Part shown: in pieces, positions 5,805 to 12,260 of the stretch | Numbering within the stretch: position 1 is the first letter of the stretch | How the letters are laid out: each line of letters opens with the position of its first letter | From: a virus | Virus record (IMG/VR): IMGVR_UViG_3300023501_000055 | Span: 1 to 23,520 of that record | Strand: one strand, 5' to 3' | DNA length: 23,520 nucleotides | Program-made: the position numbers and the translations under genes | The notes under the pieces: model-generated | What the model saw: only the letters and a program-made list of their open reading frames with translations | Databases searched by the model: none | Told to the model about the DNA's origin: nothing

Positions 5805-6000
5805 GGGCAGCAGCGCACCCTGTGGTGTTGCCCAACAAGGACAGACTAGATTGTGCCCTCGATCGAAGCTGTCCGAACAGAGCTAGTAAGGATGTGCCCT
5901 CGTCCAAGCTAGTTCATAAGAAGCCGAAGTAGCCATTAAGAACTGTGCGGTAGTTGGTAGTAAAAGCTTGTGCCCTCACGCTTTGCTACCTTTTTAGAAG
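5805..6000 (+). ncRNA. tandem-hairpin RNA with repeated TGTGCCCTC loops
   Basis: Four consecutive hairpins lie here: HP1 5805-5833 (GGGCAGCA/TGTTGCCC); HP2 5839-5874 (GGACAG/CTGTCC, then GAT/ATC); HP3 5880-5915 (eight outer pairs, AA/AA internal loop, GGA/TCC); HP4 5956-5990 (about 11 pairs). HP2 and HP3 share the identical 10-base loop TGTGCCCTCG, and HP4 shows TGTGCCCTC inside a 12-base loop. The terminator hairpin that follows has the loop TGCCCT. The shared core TGCCCT is the reverse complement of AGGGCA, the ribosome-binding box of eight early genes here. Stems differ in sequence while loops are kept, as expected for selection on the loops. Likely a 3'-UTR-derived or independent regulatory RNA; no separate promoter of the local type precedes it, so it may be cut from the ATPase transcript. 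Confidence 0.72.
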
Positions 6001-6036
6001 CCCTGCTCAGTATGCCCTTACTGAGTGGGGTTTTTT
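6001..6036 (+). terminator. intrinsic terminator with TGCCCT loop
   Basis: A 12-pair stem (6001-6012 with 6019-6030, two G-T wobbles) encloses the six-base loop TGCCCT and is followed by TTTTTT. It ends the ATPase/hairpin-RNA transcript, and its loop carries the same core as the preceding hairpins. Confidence 0.93.
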
Positions 6037-6060
6037 CTTTTCTAAATACCAAATGAGTGG

Positions 6061-6089
6061 TTGACAACCCAGCAATACCATGCTATAAT
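6061..6089 (+). promoter_or_regulatory. early promoter 8
   Basis: TTGACA (6061-6066), 17-bp spacer ending TGC, TATAAT (6084-6089), dyad TAATAT-ATAC-ATATTA (6086-6101). The ribosome-binding box is AGGGCG, one base off the usual form. Confidence 0.92.
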
Positions 6090-6124
6090 ATATACATATT
6101 AAACAATAAAGCAAAGGGCGAATA

Positions 6125-6319
6125 ATGATGATCTACGCAGAACTACTTGACATCCTAAAGAACATGACTCCTGATCAACTCGCGGACACTGTACAGGCAT
6201 ACAGTGGTGACATTGATGATACTATCAAGGTGATCGGAGTCTCAGAGAACACAGACCAAGAGATGGGCGAAAGTATCCCAAACTTTAGTACTACACAAAT
6301 ATTCTTGATCTTAGAGTAA
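6125..6319 (+). CDS. hypothetical small acidic protein
   Basis: 64 residues (63 if the second of two adjacent ATG codons is used), acidic, with no recognised domain. The AAAGGGCGAATA leader and promoter 8 fix the start. The stop is followed directly by promoter 9. Confidence 0.72.
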   Translation: MMIYAELLDILKNMTPDQLADTVQAYSGDIDDTIKVIGVSENTDQEMGESIPNFSTTQIFLILE

Positions 6320-6327
6320 ATTAGGGG

Positions 6328-6356
6328 TTGACAAGATGACACTTCGGTGCTATAAT
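6328..6356 (+). promoter_or_regulatory. early promoter 9
   Basis: TTGACA (6328-6333) preceded by ATTAGGGG, 17-bp spacer that contains CAC-TTCG-GTG and ends TGC, TATAAT (6351-6356), dyad TGTATATACA (6356-6365). Ribosome-binding box AGGGCA at 6377-6382. Confidence 0.93.
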
Positions 6357-6388
6357 GTATATACAAACTAGCAAAAAGGGCAAACAAT

Positions 6389-6697
6389 ATGAATTATCTA
6401 AGAGTTGACGTTTACCGTAACGCAGGCATTGATTGTAGCGCACGTGGTGTTACCAGCGACGAATCAAATATGATGGTTGTTCCTTGTGTGAGCGGACCTA
6501 TCACTGCTGAACAAGCTGAGCTCAATGAGTATGTGATCCTAGTTCCAGGTAAGGCAGGCAACAGGATGCATGTTAAACCAGAAGGCGTTGGACGACATAC
6601 TATGTTCGGTGGTAACTTTGTTTACTCAAGTGACAGCCGCTTTGGTGAAACCTACGGTAGCAACCCAGTTCATGTACATGACAGAATTGAATATTAG
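6389..6697 (+). CDS. hypothetical early protein
   Basis: 102 residues, probably beta-rich (MNYLRVDVYRN at the start; CSARGVTSDESNMMVV; FGETYGSNPVHVHD near the end). No catalytic motif is recognised. It is monocistronic from promoter 9 with an AAAAGGGCAAACAAT leader. Confidence 0.76.
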   Translation: MNYLRVDVYRNAGIDCSARGVTSDESNMMVVPCVSGPITAEQAELNEYVILVPGKAGNRMHVKPEGVGRHTMFGGNFVYSSDSRFGETYGSNPVHVHDRIEY

Positions 6698-6700
6698 GGG

Positions 6701-6729
6701 TTGACAGAGTAGCATCCAGGTGTTATACT
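6701..6729 (+). promoter_or_regulatory. early promoter 10
   Basis: TTGACA (6701-6706) preceded by ATTAGGGG, 17-bp spacer ending TGT, TATACT (6724-6729), dyad TGTA-TG-TACA (6729-6738). Confidence 0.92.
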
Positions 6730-6759
6730 GTATGTACAAAATGAGAAAAGGAAGAGAAA

Positions 6760-6879
6760 ATGAAAAATATTGAGCAATGGTTGTATGTGAGGGAGTTAAC
6801 CCAGAAAGATAAGCGTGGTCGACCGATGCATCTCCAGCAAAATAACAAAACTGGTGAATACCGATCAGTATGCGCATAA
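6760..6879 (+). CDS. very small basic protein
   Basis: A 39-residue frame starting MKNIEQWLYVRELTQKDK. It is supported by a full promoter (10) and an AAAAGGAAGAG ribosome-binding site at the right distance. The protein is basic (KDKRGRP, EYRSVCA). No family is recognised. It occupies the same promoter-gene slot as its neighbours, which is the main reason to accept it. Confidence 0.6.
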   Translation: MKNIEQWLYVRELTQKDKRGRPMHLQQNNKTGEYRSVCA

Positions 6880-6890
6880 GAGCGTATACT
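6862..6890 (+). promoter_or_regulatory. weak early promoter 11
   Basis: TATACT (6885-6890) and the downstream TATAAGTTAA typical of the local promoters are present, with the dyad TACT-GTT-AGTA. The -35 position (about 6862-6867) has no TTGACA and the TGY extension is missing. The gene at 6928 may rely partly on promoter 10. Confidence 0.45.
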
Positions 6891-6927
6891 GTTAGTATAA
6901 GTTAAATAAACCATAAGGGCAAACGAC

Positions 6928-7362
6928 ATGGCATATGTAAGCAAGCAGGACAAAGCAGAACTAGCTCCAGGAATCAAAGCTGTTCTTAAGAAGTATAACA
7001 TGAAGGGCAGCATTTCAGTTAGACATTACTCAACTCTAGTAGTTAAGATCACACAAGGCGCAATTGACTTCAGTGATTACTTCACACATGGTGAAGGTTA
7101 CATTCAAGTGAATGAGTACTGGATCGATCAACACTATTCACGCATTCATAAGGCGTTCTTAAACGAACTGTTGGCTGCTATGAAAGGTACCAACTACTAT
7201 AACAATGATGATTCGATGACTGACTACTTTGATCGTAGCCACTACACTAACATCTACATCGGTGCGTGGGATAAGCCATATGCATTCGTCAAAGGCAGCA
7301 TTAATGTTGATGCAAGCCTTAGAGCAGACCCAAACAAAGAAGCATACCTAGTAGCGCAATAA
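6928..7362 (+). CDS. LPD29-like domain protein
   Basis: 144 residues that match my memory of the LPD29 (large polyvalent protein associated) family: MAYVSKQDKAELAPGIKAVL at the start, ISVRHYSTLVVKI, VNEYWIDQHYS, DYFDRSHYTNIYIGAWDKPY. These domains occur in phage and plasmid proteins alone or inside large polyvalent proteins. They are thought to act early after entry against host functions; the molecular activity is not established. Ribosome-binding box AGGGCA at 6916-6921. Monocistronic; promoter 12 follows directly. Confidence 0.78.
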   Translation: MAYVSKQDKAELAPGIKAVLKKYNMKGSISVRHYSTLVVKITQGAIDFSDYFTHGEGYIQVNEYWIDQHYSRIHKAFLNELLAAMKGTNYYNNDDSMTDYFDRSHYTNIYIGAWDKPYAFVKGSINVDASLRADPNKEAYLVAQ

Positions 7363-7366
7363 GAGG

Positions 7367-7395
7367 TTGACAGTATGGCACTTCGGTGTTATACT
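7367..7395 (+). promoter_or_regulatory. early promoter 12
   Basis: TTGACA (7367-7372), 17-bp spacer with CAC-TTCG-GTG ending TGT, TATACT (7390-7395), and the most perfect dyad of the set, ACTGTATACAGT (7393-7404). Ribosome-binding box GAGGGCA at 7421-7427. Confidence 0.93.
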
Positions 7396-7431
7396 GTATA
7401 CAGTTAAACAATAAAGCAAAGAGGGCAAACT

Positions 7432-7692
7432 ATGCAAGCATTAAACAAATACGTTGAAGAGAAGAATCGTTGGAACGCATTCTTCGGACAGACTAACCTA
7501 CTCACACTAGACACAGCATCAGGACGCAAGGCAATAGCTGAGCAACTTGACTGTGATCTATCACCTGAGAACCTACACTGTGATGGAGAGATAAGCCAAG
7601 CACAGGCAATGAAGAAGTATAGAGCACTCAGCAAGGCAGCTGAACAACTACTTAAACTAGACCCAACTCAAACTGTAGAGGAGTTATACTAA
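7432..7692 (+). CDS. hypothetical helical protein
   Basis: 86 residues, predicted helical, with no recognised domain (MQALNKYVEEKNRWNAFFGQ; ISQAQAMKKYRALSKAAEQL). First gene of the last rightward operon. Its stop overlaps the next start in a TAATG junction. Confidence 0.74.
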   Translation: MQALNKYVEEKNRWNAFFGQTNLLTLDTASGRKAIAEQLDCDLSPENLHCDGEISQAQAMKKYRALSKAAEQLLKLDPTQTVEELY

Positions 7693-7967
7693 TGACTATG
7701 ATGAACACTGTAATAGACCAAGTAGCACGTATGGATAGCGCAGAGCTTAACCGTGTAGTGGATGCAATCAAGATGCGCAGGACATACATTGCCAAGGAGA
7801 GCGCCCGTGGCTTGTTCATAGGCGACTATGTTAGCTTTGCTAGCAAGCGTGGCACAACTGTACAAGGCACAGTTACTAAGGTCAACACCAAGACTGTAGT
7901 AGTAGACACAGTAAGGGAAGGACGCTGGAAGGTCACTGCTAGTATGCTAACACTGTTGGCTGCATAG
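7692..7967 (+). CDS. small protein with SH3/KOW-like beta barrel
   Basis: 91 residues. The N-terminal half is a helix (VIDQVARMDSAELNRVVDAI). The C-terminal half (about 40-91) reads FIGDYVSFASKRGTTVQGTV then TKVNTKTVVVD and GRWKVTASML, the pattern of a small five-strand barrel as in KOW/SH3-like nucleic-acid or protein binding modules. Such two-part proteins are frequent in T4-like marine phages. Coupled to the preceding gene; a strong terminator follows. Confidence 0.75.
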   Translation: MTMMNTVIDQVARMDSAELNRVVDAIKMRRTYIAKESARGLFIGDYVSFASKRGTTVQGTVTKVNTKTVVVDTVREGRWKVTASMLTLLAA

Positions 7968-7976
7968 GATAGTCAC

Positions 7977-8043
7977 AAAGTCAAGAGTCTTTTTCCCATC
8001 CCCGGGGGCGTAGTGTTTTTGCACTACGTCTTTTTTTGACTTT
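7977..8043 (+). terminator. nested intrinsic terminator at the end of the rightward region
   Basis: The core stem CGTAGTG/CACTACG (8009-8015 with 8022-8028, extendable by two pairs) is followed by seven T (8031-8037). An outer inverted repeat AAAGTCA (7977-7983) with TGACTTT (8037-8043) encloses it. Confidence 0.92.
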
Positions 8044-8472
8044 AGTTAATGGAAAAAAAATTTATTTCTTTTTTTTATTTTGTCGGGCCCGGGGGCTATA
8101 TAAAGATATTTGCTAATAACTACAGCTAACGCTTAATGGAAAGTTAAGGGGTAAAAATCACCTACCAACTTCTATAAGTACTCCACCCCAAGATATCGCA
8201 GCGCATTTTTTCTACGCTACACAAACCTTTCCACTGTATATAATCACAGTCCTAATTTTTTTGCGCATATTTTTTTTAATCTCTGTAGAACCTTTTTCGA
8301 GCGTAGCACACACAGTGAGTGCAGAGGTCGCTTTACGAAGTAAAAGACTTCCCAACGAGCTGTAGAGCTTTAGCTCTTTCTCTGTGTACGTTAGTAGCTT
8401 ACTGCGAGTGTTCGGTCCAGCTACAAGGTAAGAATAGGATTCTTACTGTGTGCAAGTACTGTTAAATACGGT
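8044..8472. other. non-coding convergent region with T-tracts and short inverted repeats
   Basis: No convincing gene lies here. Visible elements: a 9-bp direct repeat CCCGGGGGC (8001-8009 and 8088-8096), long A/T tracts (8050-8080), two GCGCAT+T-tract copies (8201 and about 8264), a long-range inverted repeat CTACGCT (8212-8218)/AGCGTAG (8300-8306), a hairpin AGAGC-TTTA-GCTCT (8364-8377), and a perfect 8-pair hairpin GTAAGAAT-AGG-ATTCTTAC (8428-8446). It separates the early rightward block from the leftward replication block. It could hold a structured RNA, an origin or regulatory sites, but the sequence alone does not decide. Confidence 0.5.
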
Positions 8473-8721
8473 ATGAACACAATTGATACAATACACACGC
8501 ATGCACACACCTTGCAATTCAACTTCAACACTGTTAAAGACACACAGGCTATAGACGCTCTTGTGTTTGCCTTGTCAATTGACTTGTTTGTACACAATCG
8601 CATAGAGTGCACTCAGCCTAGTTATAACTGTCTAGAGTTTGTGTCAAGTGCGCACTGTGTGTTGGCACAGCTAGCACTTTCAAATGACCGTAGATTTAGT
8701 GTGGCTAGAGTGGATTTATAA
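8473..8721 (+). CDS. doubtful hypothetical protein
   Basis: An 82-codon frame (MNTIDTIHTHAHTLQFNFNT at the start) with no ribosome-binding site and no early promoter of the local type. A TTAAATAC box 10 bases upstream distantly resembles a T4 late -10. No family is recognised. It lies in the convergent gap and may be a chance frame. Confidence 0.3.
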   Translation: MNTIDTIHTHAHTLQFNFNTVKDTQAIDALVFALSIDLFVHNRIECTQPSYNCLEFVSSAHCVLAQLALSNDRRFSVARVDL

Positions 8722-8817
8722 TGGCGTCTAGGGCTGCACGTGCGCTTCGTACAGCGTGTTTAGATGTTGAGGTATAGTGCGGGCTATCAAAGTTATTTAA
8801 GTAGCTGTATGCGCAGA

Positions 8818-8856
8818 GTTAACGCTGTATTTAAAAAAGCGTTAACCGCTTCGCGG
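8818..8856 (-). terminator. hairpin cluster, probable leftward terminator
   Basis: Read leftward, the stem AAGCG/CGCTT with loop GTTAA is followed by a run of T (8833-8838 on the complement), a plausible end for the leftward operon. Overlapping it are a 9-pair inverted repeat GTTAACGCT/AGCGTTAAC (8818-8846) and the mini-hairpin CCGC-TTC-GCGG (8846-8856). A second copy of the CGCTTCGCG motif lies at about 8879 in the end of the next gene. Otherwise 8722-8866 shows no gene. Confidence 0.55.
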
Positions 8857-8866
8857 CTGTGCGGAT

Positions 8867-9484
8867 CTAGCGCTGGGCGCTTCGCGCTTGTTCTGAATCG
8901 CGAGCTGTGTAATTTACGTTAATTATAAATCGCTGAGATGAGTTAGTTGGACTATTTGAGCTATGGTATGTTAGGCCATCAAACCAGGCCATTTGATTTG
9001 CTCGTGGTGTAATAGTATAGTCCACTGTAGGTGTTTTTATATGTTGTTTATAATATTCCGTTTGATCTAATCCTCGTTGAGGGTCAAACCTTTCTTTGTA
9101 CATAATAGTGTCGCCGTCGCAGTCATTGAGATAGAACAGTGCAGTGCGGTGTGCAAAATCGGTATCGACATGCGGGTCTGCTATATGATTTTCAGGAGTC
9201 ATTCCTGTTACACTACATCGTATTCTAATAATGTCAATGTCAGTTTGGCCCGATCTACTCAGTGCATCTCCCACAGCCATTTCTAAGTACGGAGCAAGGT
9301 GTGTTTGGCTGAGATCTTTGTGATAGGCAATGTGCTGCCACTTGTGATTGCCCAGATGCACTGTTTCTCCATCTCCGTAGTAGTCTGTTATGCACACAAA
9401 CCAAGGCATGTCTCCTCCTGTAATCAGTTGTTGTACCCGTTGTAGTTGCCAAGGGCTCCATATGTTTTGAAATAAATTGTTCAT
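8867..9484 (-). CDS. 2OG-Fe(II) oxygenase
   Basis: 205 residues with the facial triad of the prolyl-4-hydroxylase-like family: H105 and D107 in DPHVDTDF, distal H174 in TYHSSNSP, and R185 in QRFIINVNY as the 2-oxoglutarate anchor. The fold should use Fe(II), O2 and 2-oxoglutarate to hydroxylate a substrate, giving succinate and CO2. Phages of marine bacteria carry many such enzymes; substrates (protein, nucleotide or nucleic acid) are mostly unknown. Last gene of the leftward operon, overlapping the preceding acetyltransferase-like gene by an ATGA junction; no start signal of its own is needed. Confidence 0.85.
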   Translation of the reverse strand: MNNLFQNIWSPWQLQRVQQLITGGDMPWFVCITDYYGDGETVHLGNHKWQHIAYHKDLSQTHLAPYLEMAVGDALSRSGQTDIDIIRIRCSVTGMTPENHIADPHVDTDFAHRTALFYLNDCDGDTIMYKERFDPQRGLDQTEYYKQHIKTPTVDYTITPRANQMAWFDGLTYHSSNSPTNSSQRFIINVNYTARDSEQARSAQR

Positions 9485-9975
9485 GTTGTTCCTTTCATTA
9501 AGTGTGTGTATTCAAAGGTTTGATCAGTGTCGTATACAGCTAGGTGCACAGCGCCGTTCTTGAGGTGGAAACGTTTGGCCATGTCTGTGAGAGGACTTAG
9601 TGTTACCCAACGAGTGACCTCTGGTCTAGTGTTGCGTATGTGTTGTGCTAGTGCGTTGACTATGCGAGTACCGCAGCCTCGTTCGTAACTCCACACAGTG
9701 TAGAATACCGCAGTGTCAGTACTTACTGCTAGTTCACCGCTGGCACTGCTGAACCAATCTAGTTCTAGTTCGTTTTTGGGAATTGCATTGGTGTATGCAA
9801 CACAGATAATAGCCAACGGATGATCACTTGGTTCATCAGCAACAGCATATTGATCTTCGTATAGTGCCCACACTTGTCTGCCCTGTGTGGTTCTAAACTC
9901 TGCTGTAATATGTGCACGTACTGGATCGTCTAGTACGTACTGCTGTGCTTGTGCTGATGTTAGTAGTTGGATCAT
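9481..9975 (-). CDS. GNAT-like acetyltransferase
   Basis: 164 residues. The stretch AVFYTVWSYERGCGTRIVNA (from about 89) fits GNAT motif A: a beta strand followed by the acetyl-CoA pyrophosphate loop R/Q-x-x-G-x-G (here RGCGTR, about 99-104). RFHLKNGAVHLAVY near the C-terminus fits the motif B helix and strand with the common F-x-x-x-N/GF pattern. It would transfer an acetyl group from acetyl-CoA to an amine; the acceptor is unknown. It starts two bases after the helicase gene's stop and is read in the same operon. Confidence 0.65.
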   Translation of the reverse strand: MIQLLTSAQAQQYVLDDPVRAHITAEFRTTQGRQVWALYEDQYAVADEPSDHPLAIICVAYTNAIPKNELELDWFSSASGELAVSTDTAVFYTVWSYERGCGTRIVNALAQHIRNTRPEVTRWVTLSPLTDMAKRFHLKNGAVHLAVYDTDQTFEYTHLMKGTT

Positions 9976-9977
9976 GA

Positions 9978-11402
9978 TTACTCGTCGTCTCCTAGATTGT
10001 TTAGAAATTGTCTTAGTTTGGTGCTGTCTGTAGCAGCTCGTACTTTGGGCGCGGTTGCACCATCTGTTGGATTTTCTGATGCATTGTTGGTGCGCTTGAG
10101 ACTGTTGACAATTGAGCTTGCTCCTGAGCTTGCTCCTGCACTGGAGTACGAGTCGTCATCATCTTGATCGCAGTCTATGATGCGCAGTGTGTCTACGTCA
10201 AAGCCTAGGTCAATCTTTTGTCCTACGCCCGAACTGTTACGTGTCTTCATTAGCTGTAACTGATAGCGTCCGCGTTCACGCATTGCTCTAGATGTAAAGA
10301 TACCAAACACGTTGTCTGCTGTTTGTATCTTGCTCAGTCCACCTGATATGTGCGAGTGGTCAAATTCAATTTCTTCAACTGCTCCACGATTCAACTGTGC
10401 TGCTGTAACAAACACACACTGTAATTCCATTGCCAAGTTACGTAGTTCTTCACTCACATACTTGTCTTTGATAAACAAGTTCTCTGCACTTACTTTCATA
10501 CTTGCTGGCATGAGCAGGTCCAAGTAGTCAATTAGTAGTACGTCTACTTTCTTGCCTGACTTAATCTCATACTCTTTGATGTAACTACGAATGTCGTTTG
10601 CTGTCTTGCCACTTGGCATATACTTGACCTGCAATGCTCCACTCTTCTTGCCAATCATGCGTACTTTAATTTCAACATCATCAATCTGCTTAAAGATATC
10701 GCGTGTGCTGATTCCTGTAAGCATACTATCAATACGCATACTTACTAGACTTTCTGCAAGCTCAAGTGTAAGATACATAACGTTCATACCTTTCTCAGCC
10801 ATGTTAACGCCGATGTTAGCAAGGAACAAACTCTTACCTGCACCCGAACCACCTGCAAAGATGTTCAGCTCGCCTCTGTTAAAGCCACCAAACAATTTCT
10901 TGTCCATAGCAGCCCAACCTGTGCTCACTTGTCCGTTTGTATCTTTAATTGATTCTAGTCGCTTGCGCGGATCAGCAAAGTAGTCTGTGCCCAAGTCTTT
11001 CTGTAAACCAATCTGTACAGCTTTCTTTACTAGTTCTTCACAGCTACCATACTCGCCTTTCTCAAGCAAGTCAGCACTCTTAAGAATAGCCGCTTCTAAT
11101 GCTTTGTGTCTGCTAAACGTTTCAAACTCTGCAAGCAACCAATCATAATGATTCTCTTGTAGCACACCTGGATCTTTCAAGTCTGCTCGAGTTGCAGCGT
11201 TTAACATATCAAATGTAGGCAGGGCATTGTGTTCTGTAACATACTCTGTTAAGAACTTTGCTCCGTCATGCAAGCGTCTATCAAATGCATCAGGATCAAA
11301 TACCGCCTGGCATCGAACAAAGCTTTCAGCATCGCTCATCATCATTTCAAGATACACTTTCTGTATCTCATAACCGTAGTCTGTATTTTGTCTAGTACTC
11401 AT
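9978..11402 (-). CDS. 41: replicative DNA helicase, gp41/DnaB-like
   Basis: 474 residues. An N-terminal helical domain (1-150) is followed by a RecA-like domain with Walker A GGSGAGKS (184-191), the glutamate-bearing LTLELAESLV (about 211-220), Walker B VDVLLIDYLDLL (about 286-297) and the H3 motif FVTAAQLNRG (331-340) that contacts single-stranded DNA. It is the hexameric 5'-3' helicase that unwinds the phage fork and works with the gp61-like primase at 13541-14533. The C-terminal tail (about 400-474) is Ser/Asn-rich and acidic, ending DDE. An early-type promoter lies just upstream. No intein is present, although this gene is a known split-intein site in related phages. Confidence 0.93.
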   Translation of the reverse strand: MSTRQNTDYGYEIQKVYLEMMMSDAESFVRCQAVFDPDAFDRRLHDGAKFLTEYVTEHNALPTFDMLNAATRADLKDPGVLQENHYDWLLAEFETFSRHKALEAAILKSADLLEKGEYGSCEELVKKAVQIGLQKDLGTDYFADPRKRLESIKDTNGQVSTGWAAMDKKLFGGFNRGELNIFAGGSGAGKSLFLANIGVNMAEKGMNVMYLTLELAESLVSMRIDSMLTGISTRDIFKQIDDVEIKVRMIGKKSGALQVKYMPSGKTANDIRSYIKEYEIKSGKKVDVLLIDYLDLLMPASMKVSAENLFIKDKYVSEELRNLAMELQCVFVTAAQLNRGAVEEIEFDHSHISGGLSKIQTADNVFGIFTSRAMRERGRYQLQLMKTRNSSGVGQKIDLGFDVDTLRIIDCDQDDDDSYSSAGASSGASSIVNSLKRTNNASENPTDGATAPKVRAATDSTKLRQFLNNLGDDE

Positions 11403-11408
11403 ATTACT

Positions 11409-11437
11409 ATTATATACTCTTTAATTAATATTGTCAA
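11409..11437 (-). promoter_or_regulatory. early-type promoter of the helicase gene
   Basis: On the complement: TTGACA (11432-11437), 17-bp spacer, TATAAT (11409-11414). It lacks the TG extension. The -35 overlaps the TGA of the preceding gene fragment, the same stop/-35 overlap seen at 4323. Confidence 0.85.
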
Positions 11438-11679
11438 ATGTTCATTTTGCTTTTAAGATGAGGAATTATTACCTTTCGGCAGAATAACAGATGTTGATCA
11501 GAAGATGGATGATTGTCATTAAGCATATTAGGCAAGTCTGATGCATTTGCAAATTCCATCTCACCTTCTGTATCAAAGAAATGATCAAAATCAATTTGCT
11601 CATACAAATGAACTAAGCTAGGGTGTGCTGTCATTGAGGCATGATCAAGCATCAATACTTCACTTGTAGTGACACCCAT
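11434..11679 (-). pseudogene. C-terminal part of a frameshifted SGNH-hydrolase-like gene
   Basis: This 81-codon frame contains PSLVHLYEQIDFDHFF and NDNHPSSDQH, which look like the end of an SGNH-like protein, where block V supplies the catalytic Asp and His (DxxHPS). Its apparent ATG (11677-11679) lies inside the upstream frame. Removing one 5-base unit of the short repeat TATGC-TATGC-TATGG just upstream joins both frames into one continuous protein. It ends in the -35 of the helicase promoter. Confidence 0.7.
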
Positions 11680-12260
11680 AGCATAGCATATTTTATATTA
11701 TGTAATTTTAAATAATTTTGTGTTCTAATAATATGTTCTAGAGTTTGTATTTGTGAATACACTTCGTCGTAGATGTATCTGTAATAGTTTCTAGCCTGGG
11801 GTATCTTCCAATGGGCGTTATATAAAATCCAGCCACCGTCGACGTCTTTCTCAACTACACGAGTTGGATTGTCCATCCATTCGTCTAAATTTGATCCGTG
11901 TTTAAGTCTAAGAATTACATCTCTGTCATTCGAGTATTGTTCATGCCTCGAAGGACCACTCCACATAATACATGCTAAGATATCTTCAGGCTTCTTAACT
12001 TTAAGTTGCTCGTGTACACTATGTATTAGCTTTCTAGATATTAGACCGTTTCCTTGACTGCCTAGCCCCAAGCTTATGAATTGGTCTGTTGGAAATTTAG
12101 TTCTATCAACTAGTATACGTTGTAGGTGTATTGGCCAGGTTGTTTCATTGGAAGTCTCGGCAAAACTACATCCTGATGTAATTAGTACTTTATCTGTTCC
12201 TTTAGCTTCAGGTGGCGTAAATCGGAATGACTTTTGTGCTCTTAGCTTCTTCTTTGCCAT
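11652..12260 (-). pseudogene. N-terminal part of the SGNH-hydrolase-like gene
   Basis: From ATG 12260, in a TAATG overlap with the carbamoyltransferase stop, the frame gives about 202 residues; an ATG at 12269 behind AAAAGGACA is an alternative. KVLITSGCSFAE resembles SGNH block I, GLGSQGN the Gly-Asn block, and ILACIMWSGPSRHEQY a conserved strand typical of phage SGNH-like proteins. These are GDSL-type esterase or acyl-transfer folds, some acting on cell-surface sugars. The frame runs out after LHNIKYAMLWVSLQ at the 5-base repeat. Either two pieces are made, or the intact form exists in other phage copies, or the base count here is a sequencing or assembly slip. Confidence 0.7.

Noticed and set aside
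5533-5907. 124-codon antisense frame across the ATPase end and hairpin region
   Set aside because: No start signals or recognisable motif, opposite to all neighbouring genes, and it covers conserved-looking RNA structure; a shadow frame.
5852-5977. Repeated TGTGCCCTC motif as a CRISPR array or simple direct repeat
   Set aside because: The copies are only 9-10 bases, spaced 41 and 76 bases apart, and each sits in the loop of its own hairpin with a different stem. This fits RNA loops, not CRISPR repeats.
6339-6348. CAC-TTCG-GTG in promoter spacers (also in promoter 12) as terminators
   Set aside because: Only three stem pairs and no T-run; more simply the spacer sequence of the promoter cassette.
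6626-7013. Leftward frames of 83 and 96 codons
   Set aside because: They are antisense to well supported early genes and promoters and show no protein-family features.
10591-10983. 130-codon rightward frame inside the helicase gene
   Set aside because: Antisense to the conserved Walker A and B region of the gp41-like gene; hydrophobic composition is typical of shadow translation.
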